Program-made: the position numbers and the translations under genes | The notes under the pieces: model-generated | The model's input: only the letters and a program-made list of their open reading frames with translations | The model's database searches: none | Told to the model about the DNA's origin: nothing | Assembly: GCA_947453965.1 (NCBI GenBank) | Contig: CANGIQ010000004.1 | Span: 62,001 to 126,000 of the forward strand | Reading direction: 5' to 3' | DNA from: Comamonadaceae bacterium | Lineage (GTDB): Bacteria > Pseudomonadota > Gammaproteobacteria > Burkholderiales > Burkholderiaceae_C | DNA: 64,000 bases | Shown: positions 53,344-61,584 of the stretch, piece after piece | Layout of the letters: each line of letters starts with the position of its first letter | How positions within the stretch are numbered: the first letter of the stretch is position 1

Positions 53344-55392
53344 ATGTTTAAAAAGATACTGATTGCAAACCGTGGCGAAATTGCTTGCCGCGTCATCGCC
53401 ACCGCTCACAAGATGGGCATCCAAACCGTGGCTGTTTATTCTGAGGCGGACAAAGAAGCACGCCATGTGCAGCTGGCCGACGAAGCCGTGTTGTTGGGCC
53501 CCGCGCCGTCGCGCGAGTCTTACCTCGTGGCTGACAAAATCATCGCAGCTGCCAAGGCCACAGGCGCACAAGCCATTCACCCGGGCTATGGCTTTTTGAG
53601 CGAGAACACCGAGTTCGCCAAGCGCTGCGAAGACGAAGGCATTGCCTTCATCGGCCCCAAGGCGCATTCGATTGCGGCCATGGGCGACAAGATTGCATCC
53701 AAGAAGTTGGCCAACGAAGCCAAGGTCAACACCATCCCTGGTTACAACGATGCCATCGACACCGCGGAGCAAGCGGTGGAAATTGCCAAAGGCATTGGCT
53801 ACCCCGTGATGATCAAAGCGTCAGCCGGCGGCGGTGGCAAGGGCCTGCGCGTGGCTTTCAACGACAAAGAAGCGTTTGAAGGCTTCACCTCGTGTCGCAA
53901 TGAAGCACGTAACAGCTTTGGCGACGACCGTGTGTTCATCGAAAAATACGTGCTCGAACCCCGTCACATCGAAATTCAGGTACTGGGCGACAGCCATGGC
54001 AACGTGGTGTATTTGAACGAGCGTGAGTGCTCCATCCAACGCCGTCATCAAAAGGTGATCGAAGAGGCGCCATCGCCTTTCATCAGCGAGGCCACCCGCA
54101 AAGCCATGGGCGAACAAGCCGTGGCCTTGGCCAAGGCGGTGAAATACCAATCGGCTGGCACGGTGGAGTTTGTGGTCGGCAAAGACCAGGATTTCTATTT
54201 CTTGGAAATGAACACCCGTTTGCAGGTGGAGCATCCTGTGACCGAAGCCATCACCGGTCTGGACTTGGTGGAGATGATGATTCGCGTGGCTGCTGGCGAG
54301 AAATTGCCGATCGCGCAAAAAGACGTGCAACGCAATGGCTGGGCCATTGAATGCCGCATCAACGCCGAAGACCCGTTCCGCAACTTCTTACCTTCCACAG
54401 GCCGTTTGGTGCGTTTTCAAACGCCCAAACAAACCATGTTCCAAGGCAACACCGCCGACTTGCTGGGCGTGCGTGTGGACACCGGGGTGCAAGACGGTGG
54501 CGAGATTCCGATGTTCTACGACTCGATGATCGCCAAGCTCATCGTGCACGGTAAAGACCGCAACGAGGCGATTGCCAAGATGCGCGAAGCCTTGAACGGC
54601 TTTGTAATTCGCGGCATCAGCTCGAACATTCCCTTCCAAGCGGCGTTGCTGGCACATCCCAAATTTGTCTCGGGTGACTTCAACACCGGGTTCATTGCCG
54701 AGCAATACGCACACGGCTTCCGTGCTGAAGATGTGCCACATGATGACCACGACTTTTTGGCTGCCTTGGCCGCATTCGTGCGCCGTAAGTCGCGCGAGCG
54801 CGCCGCCAACCTGAGTGGTCAGTTGCCTGGCTATGACGTCAAAGTGGGTCAAGACTACACCGTGGTCGAGTTGGGCCAGGACGGCAAAAACCGCTATGTG
54901 CAAGTGCATGTGGACGAGTTCGTGGGCAAGTCGGGCGTGGCGCAAATCACCATCGCGGGCAAGAGCTATGCGATTGAAAGCAACTCACGCTTGAACGACA
55001 TTCGCATCGAAGGTTCGGTCAACGGCAAGCCTTTCACTGCCCAAGTGGAGCGCGGCACCTTGAAGAACCCCTTGGCCTTGCAAGTGCAGCACAACGGCAC
55101 CCGCATCGAGGCCTTGGTGATGTCGCCCCGTATGGCGGAGCTGCACAAGCTCATGCCATTCAAAGCACCCCCCGATTTGAGCAAATATGTGATTTCTCCC
55201 ATGCCTGGCTTGTTGGTCGATGTGGCGGTACAGCCGGGACAAAAAGTGCAAGCGGGCGAACGCGTGGCCGTGATTGAAGCGATGAAGATGGAAAACGTCT
55301 TGTTCGCCACCCAAGACGGCGTGGTCAAAAAAGTGGTGGCGTCCAAAGGCGAATCGCTGACGGTCGACCAGATGATTGTGGAGTTTGAATAA
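53344..55392 (+). CDS. pccA: Propionyl-CoA carboxylase alpha subunit (biotin carboxylase and BCCP)
   Basis: Biotin-containing subunit, 682 residues from ATG 53344 (MFKKILIANRGEIACRVI) after GAGGAG. It has a biotin carboxylase domain (SAGGGGKGLRVA ATP loop, EMNTRLQVEHPVTEAITG), a middle linker, and the C-terminal biotinyl site VIEAMKMENVLFA. It ends with TAA immediately followed by the ATG of the VOC gene, so the two are coupled. Confidence 0.95.
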   Translation: MFKKILIANRGEIACRVIATAHKMGIQTVAVYSEADKEARHVQLADEAVLLGPAPSRESYLVADKIIAAAKATGAQAIHPGYGFLSENTEFAKRCEDEGIAFIGPKAHSIAAMGDKIASKKLANEAKVNTIPGYNDAIDTAEQAVEIAKGIGYPVMIKASAGGGGKGLRVAFNDKEAFEGFTSCRNEARNSFGDDRVFIEKYVLEPRHIEIQVLGDSHGNVVYLNERECSIQRRHQKVIEEAPSPFISEATRKAMGEQAVALAKAVKYQSAGTVEFVVGKDQDFYFLEMNTRLQVEHPVTEAITGLDLVEMMIRVAAGEKLPIAQKDVQRNGWAIECRINAEDPFRNFLPSTGRLVRFQTPKQTMFQGNTADLLGVRVDTGVQDGGEIPMFYDSMIAKLIVHGKDRNEAIAKMREALNGFVIRGISSNIPFQAALLAHPKFVSGDFNTGFIAEQYAHGFRAEDVPHDDHDFLAALAAFVRRKSRERAANLSGQLPGYDVKVGQDYTVVELGQDGKNRYVQVHVDEFVGKSGVAQITIAGKSYAIESNSRLNDIRIEGSVNGKPFTAQVERGTLKNPLALQVQHNGTRIEALVMSPRMAELHKLMPFKAPPDLSKYVISPMPGLLVDVAVQPGQKVQAGERVAVIEAMKMENVLFATQDGVVKKVVASKGESLTVDQMIVEFE

Positions 55393-55884
55393 ATGAGCAC
55401 GGCGAACCGCCCCTTCCAAGTTCTCGGCATTCAACAAATCGCCATCGGCGGTCCTGACAAGGGCCGTCTGAAAAAATTGTGGGTAGATATGTTTGGCCTC
55501 GAAGTCACCGGCACGTTTCAAAGCGAACGCGAGAATGTGGACGAAGACATCTGCGCCATCGGCGTCGGCCCCTTCAAGGTCGAAGTCGATTTGATGCAAC
55601 CCATGGACATCGACAAAAAACCAGCGGTTCACGCCACCCCGCTGAACCATGTGGGTCTGTGGATCGATGACTTGCCAGTGGCGGTGGAATGGCTTACCGC
55701 ACAAGGCGTGCGCTTTGCACCCGGCGGCATCCGCAAGGGCGCGGCAGGGTTTGACATCACCTTTTTGCATCCCAAGGGCAACGACGAGTTCCCGATTGGG
55801 GGCGAAGGCGTGTTGATTGAGCTGGTGCAAGCCCCGGCCGAAGTGGTCAAGGCCTTTGCGGCCTTGGCAGCTTCACACGCTTAA
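55393..55884 (+). CDS. VOC-family protein, candidate methylmalonyl-CoA epimerase
   Basis: A 163-residue vicinal-oxygen-chelate protein that starts at the base after the pccA stop. In methylmalonyl-CoA epimerase the metal is held by an N-terminal His, a middle Gln, a second His and a final Glu. Here [10 protein letters not shown] supplies the second His and GVLIELVQ the final Glu, but the first His position reads Gln (GIQQIAIG). The pathway setting supports an epimerase that makes the mutase substrate; the substitution leaves activity uncertain. Confidence 0.75.
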   Translation: MSTANRPFQVLGIQQIAIGGPDKGRLKKLWVDMFGLEVTGTFQSERENVDEDICAIGVGPFKVEVDLMQPMDIDKKPAVHATPLNHVGLWIDDLPVAVEWLTAQGVRFAPGGIRKGAAGFDITFLHPKGNDEFPIGGEGVLIELVQAPAEVVKAFAALAASHA

Positions 55885-55907
55885 GCGCTTGCCCGGACGG
55901 ATGGGTG

Positions 55908-57161
55908 TCATTCGTGCATAGACACGCGCTTGGCTAACACATAGGCCAGCAAAGATGCGCATGAAGCGACCACGGCACACAGCCAGTAGTGCGTCACTTG
56001 GCCGCTTGGTTCGTTGTGCAGCAGCATGCCACCCACCCATGCCGCCACGCCCATCGAGAACGATTGAACCGCACCGTTGAGCGACATGAAGGTGCCACGG
56101 AATTTGGGGTTGGCTGCTGAGGTGAGCAACGCCATGCCTGGAATCATGCGTGCGTTCATGGCAAAGAACAGTGTGCTGGTCACCAGCAACACCACATACA
56201 GCGGCACCGGTTCGATCAGCGTGACGGCAAACATCGGGATGATCGAGAACAGCACAGCACGTTGAAAGGTTTGGCGCTTGCCCAAACGGTCGGTCACACC
56301 CCCCACCCAGCGCCCGCTGAACAGTGTGACCACACCACCGCAAAAGTACAACCACGGAATTTCATTCGGCGCCATGATCTGGTTGTTCTGCAAATACAGC
56401 GTGATGTAGGGAATGATGGTGAAGGCGGCAAACATCATGGTGGCCGACAACAGCAAGGCCATGCGTTGGTTGGCTTCACCCAGCACTTGGCCCATGGCGT
56501 GCAACACATGTTTGTCTTTGGCGTGGGCCACATGCGCATCAAGCTTGGGTACGCTGAAATTGGCCAATGCACCCACGACGATGCACATCACCCCAATGGC
56601 AAAAAAGGCCGTGTGCCAGCCCCACAGATTGGCAAACAGCAAACCCGCAGGCACGCCTGCAACGGTGGCTACCGAGAACGAGGTCATCACGATGCCGGTG
56701 GCGCGGCCGCGCCGGGCAAAGGGCACCACGTCGCCGATGATGGTTTGTGTCATGGTCGACAGTACGCCACCGAAAAAACCAGCGGCAATGCGTGCCGCCA
56801 TCAGCCAGCCATAGGTGGGCGCCACGCCACATGCGATGGTGGTCAGTGCAAACAGCACATACAGAGTCAGCAGCAAACGCTTGCGGTCGAAACGGTCAAT
56901 GAACATGGTGGCAAACAAGCCAGACAGACCTGCCGCCACGGTGTAGGCCGAAACCAGCAAACCAAACTCAGCGAAGCTGATGCCAAACAGGCGTGTGAGT
57001 TGCGGCCCCAGCGGCATCATGATCATGAAGTCCACGATGTGCGTGAACTGAATGCCAGCCAAGCTCAGAAGGAGCAGAAGTTCTCTGCGTGCAGATAAGT
57101 GTGTGTGCATAGGGGGAGGTGAAATCACTGGCATGGAGGAGGACACCCCCATATTGTTCAC
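55908..57161 (-). CDS. MFS transporter
   Basis: Major facilitator protein of about 417 residues with twelve hydrophobic segments. The first loop motif is seen in FIDRFDRKRLLL, typical of 12-helix drug or metabolite exporters. The start is uncertain: the GTG at 57161 overlaps the rsxB stop (GTGA), and a downstream ATG at 57110 has no ribosome site. Substrate not predictable. Confidence 0.85.
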   Translation of the reverse strand: MNNMGVSSSMPVISPPPMHTHLSARRELLLLLSLAGIQFTHIVDFMIMMPLGPQLTRLFGISFAEFGLLVSAYTVAAGLSGLFATMFIDRFDRKRLLLTLYVLFALTTIACGVAPTYGWLMAARIAAGFFGGVLSTMTQTIIGDVVPFARRGRATGIVMTSFSVATVAGVPAGLLFANLWGWHTAFFAIGVMCIVVGALANFSVPKLDAHVAHAKDKHVLHAMGQVLGEANQRMALLLSATMMFAAFTIIPYITLYLQNNQIMAPNEIPWLYFCGGVVTLFSGRWVGGVTDRLGKRQTFQRAVLFSIIPMFAVTLIEPVPLYVVLLVTSTLFFAMNARMIPGMALLTSAANPKFRGTFMSLNGAVQSFSMGVAAWVGGMLLHNEPSGQVTHYWLCAVVASCASLLAYVLAKRVSMHE

Positions 57162-57817
57162 GTCTTCGTGGCGTGACGTGCTTTTGCTTTAGCGAGTGCG
57201 GCTTCGATGATGGCACGTTTACGGTCCACTTCGGGCGCATGCTCGGTGCCTTTGGTGTGGGCGGGTAGATCGGCTAGTTTTTTCAAGGCTTTGGCTTGCA
57301 AACGCTGGTCGTGCTCTGCGGCTTCACGTTGCAGACGTATTTGGCGTGCGTCGTAGCGTGTGCGTGCCAGGTCGGCCAAATGCTGCGGCCAGGCCGCCCA
57401 GCCGCTGAGGTCAAGGTCAACCGGTTCGAGCGAGATGCAATCGACTGGACAGGCAGGGATGCACAACTCGCAGCCGGTGCAATACGACTCAATCACCGTG
57501 TGCATGCGTTTGTTGGCGCCGACGATGGCATCGGTAGGGCACACGCCGATGCACAGCGTGCAGCCAATGCACCAGGCCTCGTCAATGATGGCAATGGTGC
57601 GCGGGCCTTCTAAGCCGTTGTCAGGATTGAGGGGGGTGACAGGTTGGCCGGTCAGGGCCGCCAAGCGCACCACACCCTCTTGGCCTCCGGGTGGGCACTG
57701 GTTGATGCCCGCTTCGCCAAGCGCCATGGCCTCGGCGTAGCGTTGGCAATCCGGGTAGCCGCAGCGCGTGCATTGCGTTTGCGGCAGGGCATCGTTGAGC
57801 TGTTGGGCGAGGCTCAC
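57158..57817 (-). CDS. rsxB: RnfB/RsxB-like ferredoxin protein
   Basis: A 219-residue electron carrier with an N-terminal 4Fe-4S domain (CTRCGYPDCQRYAEAM then QCPPGG) and two further clusters (CIGCTLCIGVCP and CTGCELCIPACP). It lacks the usual N-terminal membrane segment and no rnf operon is present, as for the standalone RnfB of betaproteobacteria. Its start overlaps the phaZ stop and its end overlaps the MFS start, suggesting one transcript. Confidence 0.9.
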   Translation of the reverse strand: MSLAQQLNDALPQTQCTRCGYPDCQRYAEAMALGEAGINQCPPGGQEGVVRLAALTGQPVTPLNPDNGLEGPRTIAIIDEAWCIGCTLCIGVCPTDAIVGANKRMHTVIESYCTGCELCIPACPVDCISLEPVDLDLSGWAAWPQHLADLARTRYDARQIRLQREAAEHDQRLQAKALKKLADLPAHTKGTEHAPEVDRKRAIIEAALAKAKARHATKT

Positions 57818-59232
57818 TTCTTGGCAGAAGCCGCTTTTCTGGCGACAGGCTTGGCAGCGGCCTTGACAGCCACTTTTTTGGCCACAGCAGGGCGGGGCTT
57901 TTTAGCGGCAACAGTTTTTTGAGCTGCAACTGCTTTTTTGGGCGCGGCCGCTTTGGCAACTTTGCCAGCCTTGTTGTTTTCCAGGATGAAGCTCTTGACG
58001 TGTGGGTACACCACCTCGCGCCAACGGCGACCGCTGAAGATGCCGTAGTGGCCTGCGCCTTTGGCTTCCAGGTGGTGATGCGCTTGGCGCACGATGCCGC
58101 TGCACAGCTTGTGCGCCGCTTCGGTTTGGCCTGAGCCCGAAATATCGTCCAACTCGCCTTCGACAGTCAGCAAGGCGGTGTTACGAATGTCTTGTGGGCG
58201 CACAAGTTCAAGCTTGCCTTGTGGGTTTTTCACTTCCCAGGTGCCGCGTACCAGTTTGAACTCTTGGAACACGGTGTTGATGGTTTCCAAGTAGTAGTCG
58301 GCATCCATGTCGAGCACGGCGTTGTACTCGTCGTAGAACTGACGGTGCGATTCGGCGCTGGAGTTGTCGCCCTTGATCAAGTCTTTGAAGTAATCGTAAT
58401 GGCTCTTCAAATGACGATCGGGGTTCATGGCCACAAAGCCGGTGTGCTGCAAGAAGCCTGGGTAGACGCGACGGCCAGCACCGGGGAAGTTGTCGGGCAC
58501 GCGGTAGATCACATTGTTTTCAAACCAGCTGTGGCTCTTGTTGGTGGCCAAGTTGTTCACGGCGGTGGGGGACTTGGTGGCGTCGATGGGGCCGCCCATC
58601 ATGGTCATGCTCAAGGGCGTTTGTTCACCACGGCTGGCCATCAAAGACACTGCAGCCAAGACTGGAACCGTGGGCTGGCACACGCTCATGATGTGGCAAC
58701 TGCCGTACTTGGCTTGCAAGTCACGGATGAACTCCTGCACATAGTTCACATAGTCGTCGAGGTGGAATTCACCTTCGCTCAAAGGCACCAAGCGTGCATT
58801 GCGCCAATCAGTGATGTAGACCTTGTGGTCTTTGAGCATGGTCTTGACGGTGTCACGCAGCAAGGTGGCGTAGTGGCCTGACAAAGGCGCCACGATCAAC
58901 ACCACGGGTTGGTTTTTGAGCTTGTTCAGCGTGGCAGCATCGTCTGAAAAACGCTTGAAGCGGCGCAGTTCGCAAAAAGGCTTGTTGATTTCAATGCGCT
59001 CGTGGATGGCTACGCTGACGCCATCGACTTCCACCGATTGGATGCCAAATGCTGGTTTTTCGTAGTCTTTGCCCAAGCGGTAGAGCAGGTCGTAACCGGC
59101 GGACACGCGCTGCGCCATGGCGTTTTGGCCAATCGGTGACATGGGGTTGCTGTAGAGCTTCGAGGCCGCCTGCGCAAAGTCTGCGAACGGCTCCATCAAG
59201 GTGCGCTGTGTTTCGAAGATTTGGTAAAGCAT
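57814..59232 (-). CDS. phaZ: Intracellular PHB depolymerase with Lys/Ala-rich tail
   Basis: Intracellular poly(3-hydroxybutyrate) depolymerase that mobilises stored polymer. The catalytic Cys lies in SVCQPTVPVLAAVSL, and HYATLLRDTV and GPIDATKSPTAVNNLA are family blocks. The typical enzyme has about 420 residues; this one has 472, with a C-terminal tail of roughly 48 residues of Ala, Lys, Pro and Val (AKKPRPAVAKKVAVKAAAKP) like histone H1 or the PhaF/AlgP tails. A candidate PhaR-like site lies upstream. Overlaps rsxB by four bases. Confidence 0.92.
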   Translation of the reverse strand: MLYQIFETQRTLMEPFADFAQAASKLYSNPMSPIGQNAMAQRVSAGYDLLYRLGKDYEKPAFGIQSVEVDGVSVAIHERIEINKPFCELRRFKRFSDDAATLNKLKNQPVVLIVAPLSGHYATLLRDTVKTMLKDHKVYITDWRNARLVPLSEGEFHLDDYVNYVQEFIRDLQAKYGSCHIMSVCQPTVPVLAAVSLMASRGEQTPLSMTMMGGPIDATKSPTAVNNLATNKSHSWFENNVIYRVPDNFPGAGRRVYPGFLQHTGFVAMNPDRHLKSHYDYFKDLIKGDNSSAESHRQFYDEYNAVLDMDADYYLETINTVFQEFKLVRGTWEVKNPQGKLELVRPQDIRNTALLTVEGELDDISGSGQTEAAHKLCSGIVRQAHHHLEAKGAGHYGIFSGRRWREVVYPHVKSFILENNKAGKVAKAAAPKKAVAAQKTVAAKKPRPAVAKKVAVKAAAKPVARKAASAKK

Positions 59233-59253
59233 AAGTCGTATCTCACAAAAATG

Positions 59254-59264
59254 TTGCAGTGCAA
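59254..59264. promoter_or_regulatory. TTGCA-G-TGCAA palindrome upstream of phaZ
   Basis: TTGCAGTGCAA is symmetric around one base, 21 bases upstream of the phaZ start and near an ATATAG stretch. Similar TGCA-centred sites are reported for the PHA regulator PhaR in related bacteria as far as I recall, so it is offered as a candidate PhaR operator. Confidence 0.4.
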
Positions 59265-59340
59265 TATAGCAGCAGTTTCATCGTTCAAAATGGAGTCTGT
59301 CCCCCAATTTACTGGGTAATTTTTCTGTCTTGGACCATTC

Positions 59341-60162
59341 ATGAGCACTGTGATCACACCAACGCGTCAGCCTGTTCTTTTTCTGGGGCACGGCAGCCCC
59401 ATGAATGCGATTGAAGACAGCTCGTACCGCCGGGCTTGGCAGAATTTAGGGGCTCAGTTTGGCCTCCGTTGGGCCAAACCCAAGCTCATTTTGTGCATCT
59501 CGGCCCACTGGATCACCCAGGGCTGGTGGCTCACAGGCATGGACAAACCCAAAACCATCCATGACTTTGGCGGTTTTCCACAAGAACTGTTTGAACAGCA
59601 ATATCCCGCGCCCGGTGCACCCGAATGGGCCGCGCAGGCCGCGAAACAACTGAGTCAGCCATACAACGGCGAGCCTTTGGGCCTGGACTTGACCGAGTGG
59701 GGCTTGGACCATGGGGCGTGGAGCGTGCTCAAGCCCATGTTTCCGGCGGCGGACATTCCGGTGGTGCAGCTGAGCATCGACTATCACCGTCCTGCTGCCG
59801 AGCACTATGCCTTGGGGCAGCAGCTGCACACCTTGCGCGATCAAGGTGTGCTCATCGTGGCCAGTGGCAACACCGTGCACAACCTGCGCACCATGAACCG
59901 CTCAGCGCCCGACAACCAGGCGTATGACTGGGCGATTGCGTTTGATCAATGGGTGGCCAGCCAAATCACATCTGGCCACAACGAAGCGTTGGTGGACTTT
60001 CAAGCCCAAGGTGTCATCGCGAAGATGTCGCACCCCAGCTACGACCACTTTTTGCCTTTGCTTTACGCTGCGGGGGTGGCAGAGGCAGGTGAGCCAGTGG
60101 AATTTTTCAACGAAGGCTATCAGCTGGCATCAATCGCGATGCGTTCGGTGATTTGGGGGTGA
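59341..60162 (+). CDS. ygiD: 4,5-DOPA extradiol-type dioxygenase (YgiD/LigB)
   Basis: A 273-residue metal-dependent ring-opening dioxygenase family member. Active-site His residues appear in LFLGHGSPMNAI, CISAHWITQG, EWGLDHGAWSVLKPMFP and IVASGNTVHNLR. The family is widespread and its natural substrate is usually not known. A bidirectional terminator separates it from the convergent tyrB. Confidence 0.9.
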   Translation: MSTVITPTRQPVLFLGHGSPMNAIEDSSYRRAWQNLGAQFGLRWAKPKLILCISAHWITQGWWLTGMDKPKTIHDFGGFPQELFEQQYPAPGAPEWAAQAAKQLSQPYNGEPLGLDLTEWGLDHGAWSVLKPMFPAADIPVVQLSIDYHRPAAEHYALGQQLHTLRDQGVLIVASGNTVHNLRTMNRSAPDNQAYDWAIAFDQWVASQITSGHNEALVDFQAQGVIAKMSHPSYDHFLPLLYAAGVAEAGEPVEFFNEGYQLASIAMRSVIWG

Positions 60163-60178
60163 GGTGAATTGCTATGAA

Positions 60179-60202
60179 AAAAAGGGCCCTCGGGCCCTTT
60201 TT
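60179..60202. terminator. Bidirectional terminator between ygiD and tyrB
   Basis: AAAAAGGGCCC and GGGCCCTTTTT form an 11-base stem with a 2-base gap. T runs flank it on both strands, serving both convergent genes. Confidence 0.9.
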
Positions 60203-60237
60203 CTTTGTCACACACCGCCTGCGCGTGCGCTATGCCG

Positions 60238-61434
60238 TCACATCACTTTCGCGATGGCTTGGCACACATAGTCGATGTTCTTGCTGTTGAGCGCAGCCAC
60301 GCACATGCGGCCGGTGTCGGTGCCGTACACGCCAAATTCAGAGCGCAAACGCACCATTTGGTCTTTGCTCAAGCCCGAGTAGCTGAACATGCCGATTTGG
60401 GTGGTGATGAAGCTCATGTCTTGCTTGACGCCAGCAGCTTTGAGGCCATCGACCAGCTTTTGACGCATGGCCTTGATACGCACGCGCATTTCGCCCAGTT
60501 CTTTTTCCCACAATGCGCGCAGCTCGGGGTTGCCCAGCACAGCCGCCACCACGGCACCGCCGTGAATGGGTGGGTTGGAGTAGTTGGTGCGAATCACGAT
60601 TTTGAGTTGCGACAACACGCGGCCCGCTTCTTCTTTGTCCGCGCACAACACGCTCAAAGCCCCCACGCGCTCGCCGTACAAGCTGAAGCTCTTGGAGAAC
60701 GAGGTGGACACAAAGAAGCACAAGCCAGCAGCGACGAATTTTTGAATCACCGCGCCGTCTTCGGCAATGCCGTGGCCAAAGCCTTGGTAAGCCATGTCCA
60801 AGAACGCGGTGAGGTTTTTGGCCTTGACCACCGCCACCACCTGGTCCCATTGGGCGGGGGTGATGTCGTAGCCGGTGGGGTTGTGGCAGCACGCATGCAA
60901 CACCACCACCGTGCCAGCAGCAGCGGCGTTCAATGAGGTCAACATGCCGTCAAAGTTCACGCCGCGCTTGGCTGGGTCGTAGTAAGCGTAGGTGTCGACC
61001 TTGAAGCCCGCGTTGGTGAACAAAGCGCGGTGGTTTTCCCAGCTGGGATCAGAAATCAATACGGTGGCGTTGGGGCTCAGGCGCTTCAAAAAGTCAGCGC
61101 CGATTTTCAAGCCACCGGTGCCGCCAATACCTTGCACCGTGGCCACGCGGCCCGATGTAACGGGCTCGGAATCAGCACCAAAGACCAAGCCTTTGACGGC
61201 TGCGTCATAGGCGGCAATGCCGTCGATGGGCAAGTAGCCACGTGCGGCTGGTGTCGCCATCATGGTTTTTTCGGCGGCTTGCACACACTGCAACAGGGGC
61301 AGTTTGCCGTTGTCGTCGAAATACACGCCCACGCCAAGGTTGACTTTGTTGGGGTTGGTGTCAGCGGCAAATTGCTCGTTGAGGCCCAAGATGGGGTCGC
61401 GGGGTGCCATTTCGACGGCGGTAAACATTGACAT
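60238..61434 (-). CDS. tyrB: Aromatic/aspartate amino acid aminotransferase
   Basis: Class I PLP aminotransferase of 398 residues. Family features are NLGVGVYFDDNGKLPLL, VLHACCHNPTGYDIT, and the PLP Lys in STSFSKSFSLYGERVG, then IRTNYSNPPIHGG. It transfers amino groups between aromatic amino acids or aspartate and 2-oxoglutarate. It is divergent from uvrB, as in many Burkholderiales. Confidence 0.92.
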   Translation of the reverse strand: MSMFTAVEMAPRDPILGLNEQFAADTNPNKVNLGVGVYFDDNGKLPLLQCVQAAEKTMMATPAARGYLPIDGIAAYDAAVKGLVFGADSEPVTSGRVATVQGIGGTGGLKIGADFLKRLSPNATVLISDPSWENHRALFTNAGFKVDTYAYYDPAKRGVNFDGMLTSLNAAAAGTVVVLHACCHNPTGYDITPAQWDQVVAVVKAKNLTAFLDMAYQGFGHGIAEDGAVIQKFVAAGLCFFVSTSFSKSFSLYGERVGALSVLCADKEEAGRVLSQLKIVIRTNYSNPPIHGGAVVAAVLGNPELRALWEKELGEMRVRIKAMRQKLVDGLKAAGVKQDMSFITTQIGMFSYSGLSKDQMVRLRSEFGVYGTDTGRMCVAALNSKNIDYVCQAIAKVM

Positions 61435-61533
61435 CGTCAGTCCTTGATCACGGATAAAGAAAGGGAATTAGGTGAGCTTGCGCAGTCTGCGGTAGGCTTG
61501 CATGTTCGGCCTGAATTTTAAGGGTCAACCCGT

Positions 61534-61566
61534 ACGGTTTTTTGAGCCGCACGTTTTTTTCGAGCC
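61534..61566 (+). repeat. Imperfect direct repeat upstream of uvrB
   Basis: ACGGTTTTTTGAGCC is followed by ACGTTTTTTTCGAGCC, with two bases between. The unit is a T run between ACG and GAGCC. It lies 19 bases before the uvrB start and may be part of its leader. Confidence 0.4.
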
Positions 61567-61584
61567 ATACCGTTTTCAAACACC

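Noticed and set aside
61435-61584. LexA box expected upstream of uvrB
   Set aside because: No CTGT-N8-ACAG pattern was seen in the gap, so no SOS operator is claimed. The imperfect direct repeat there is not a LexA site.
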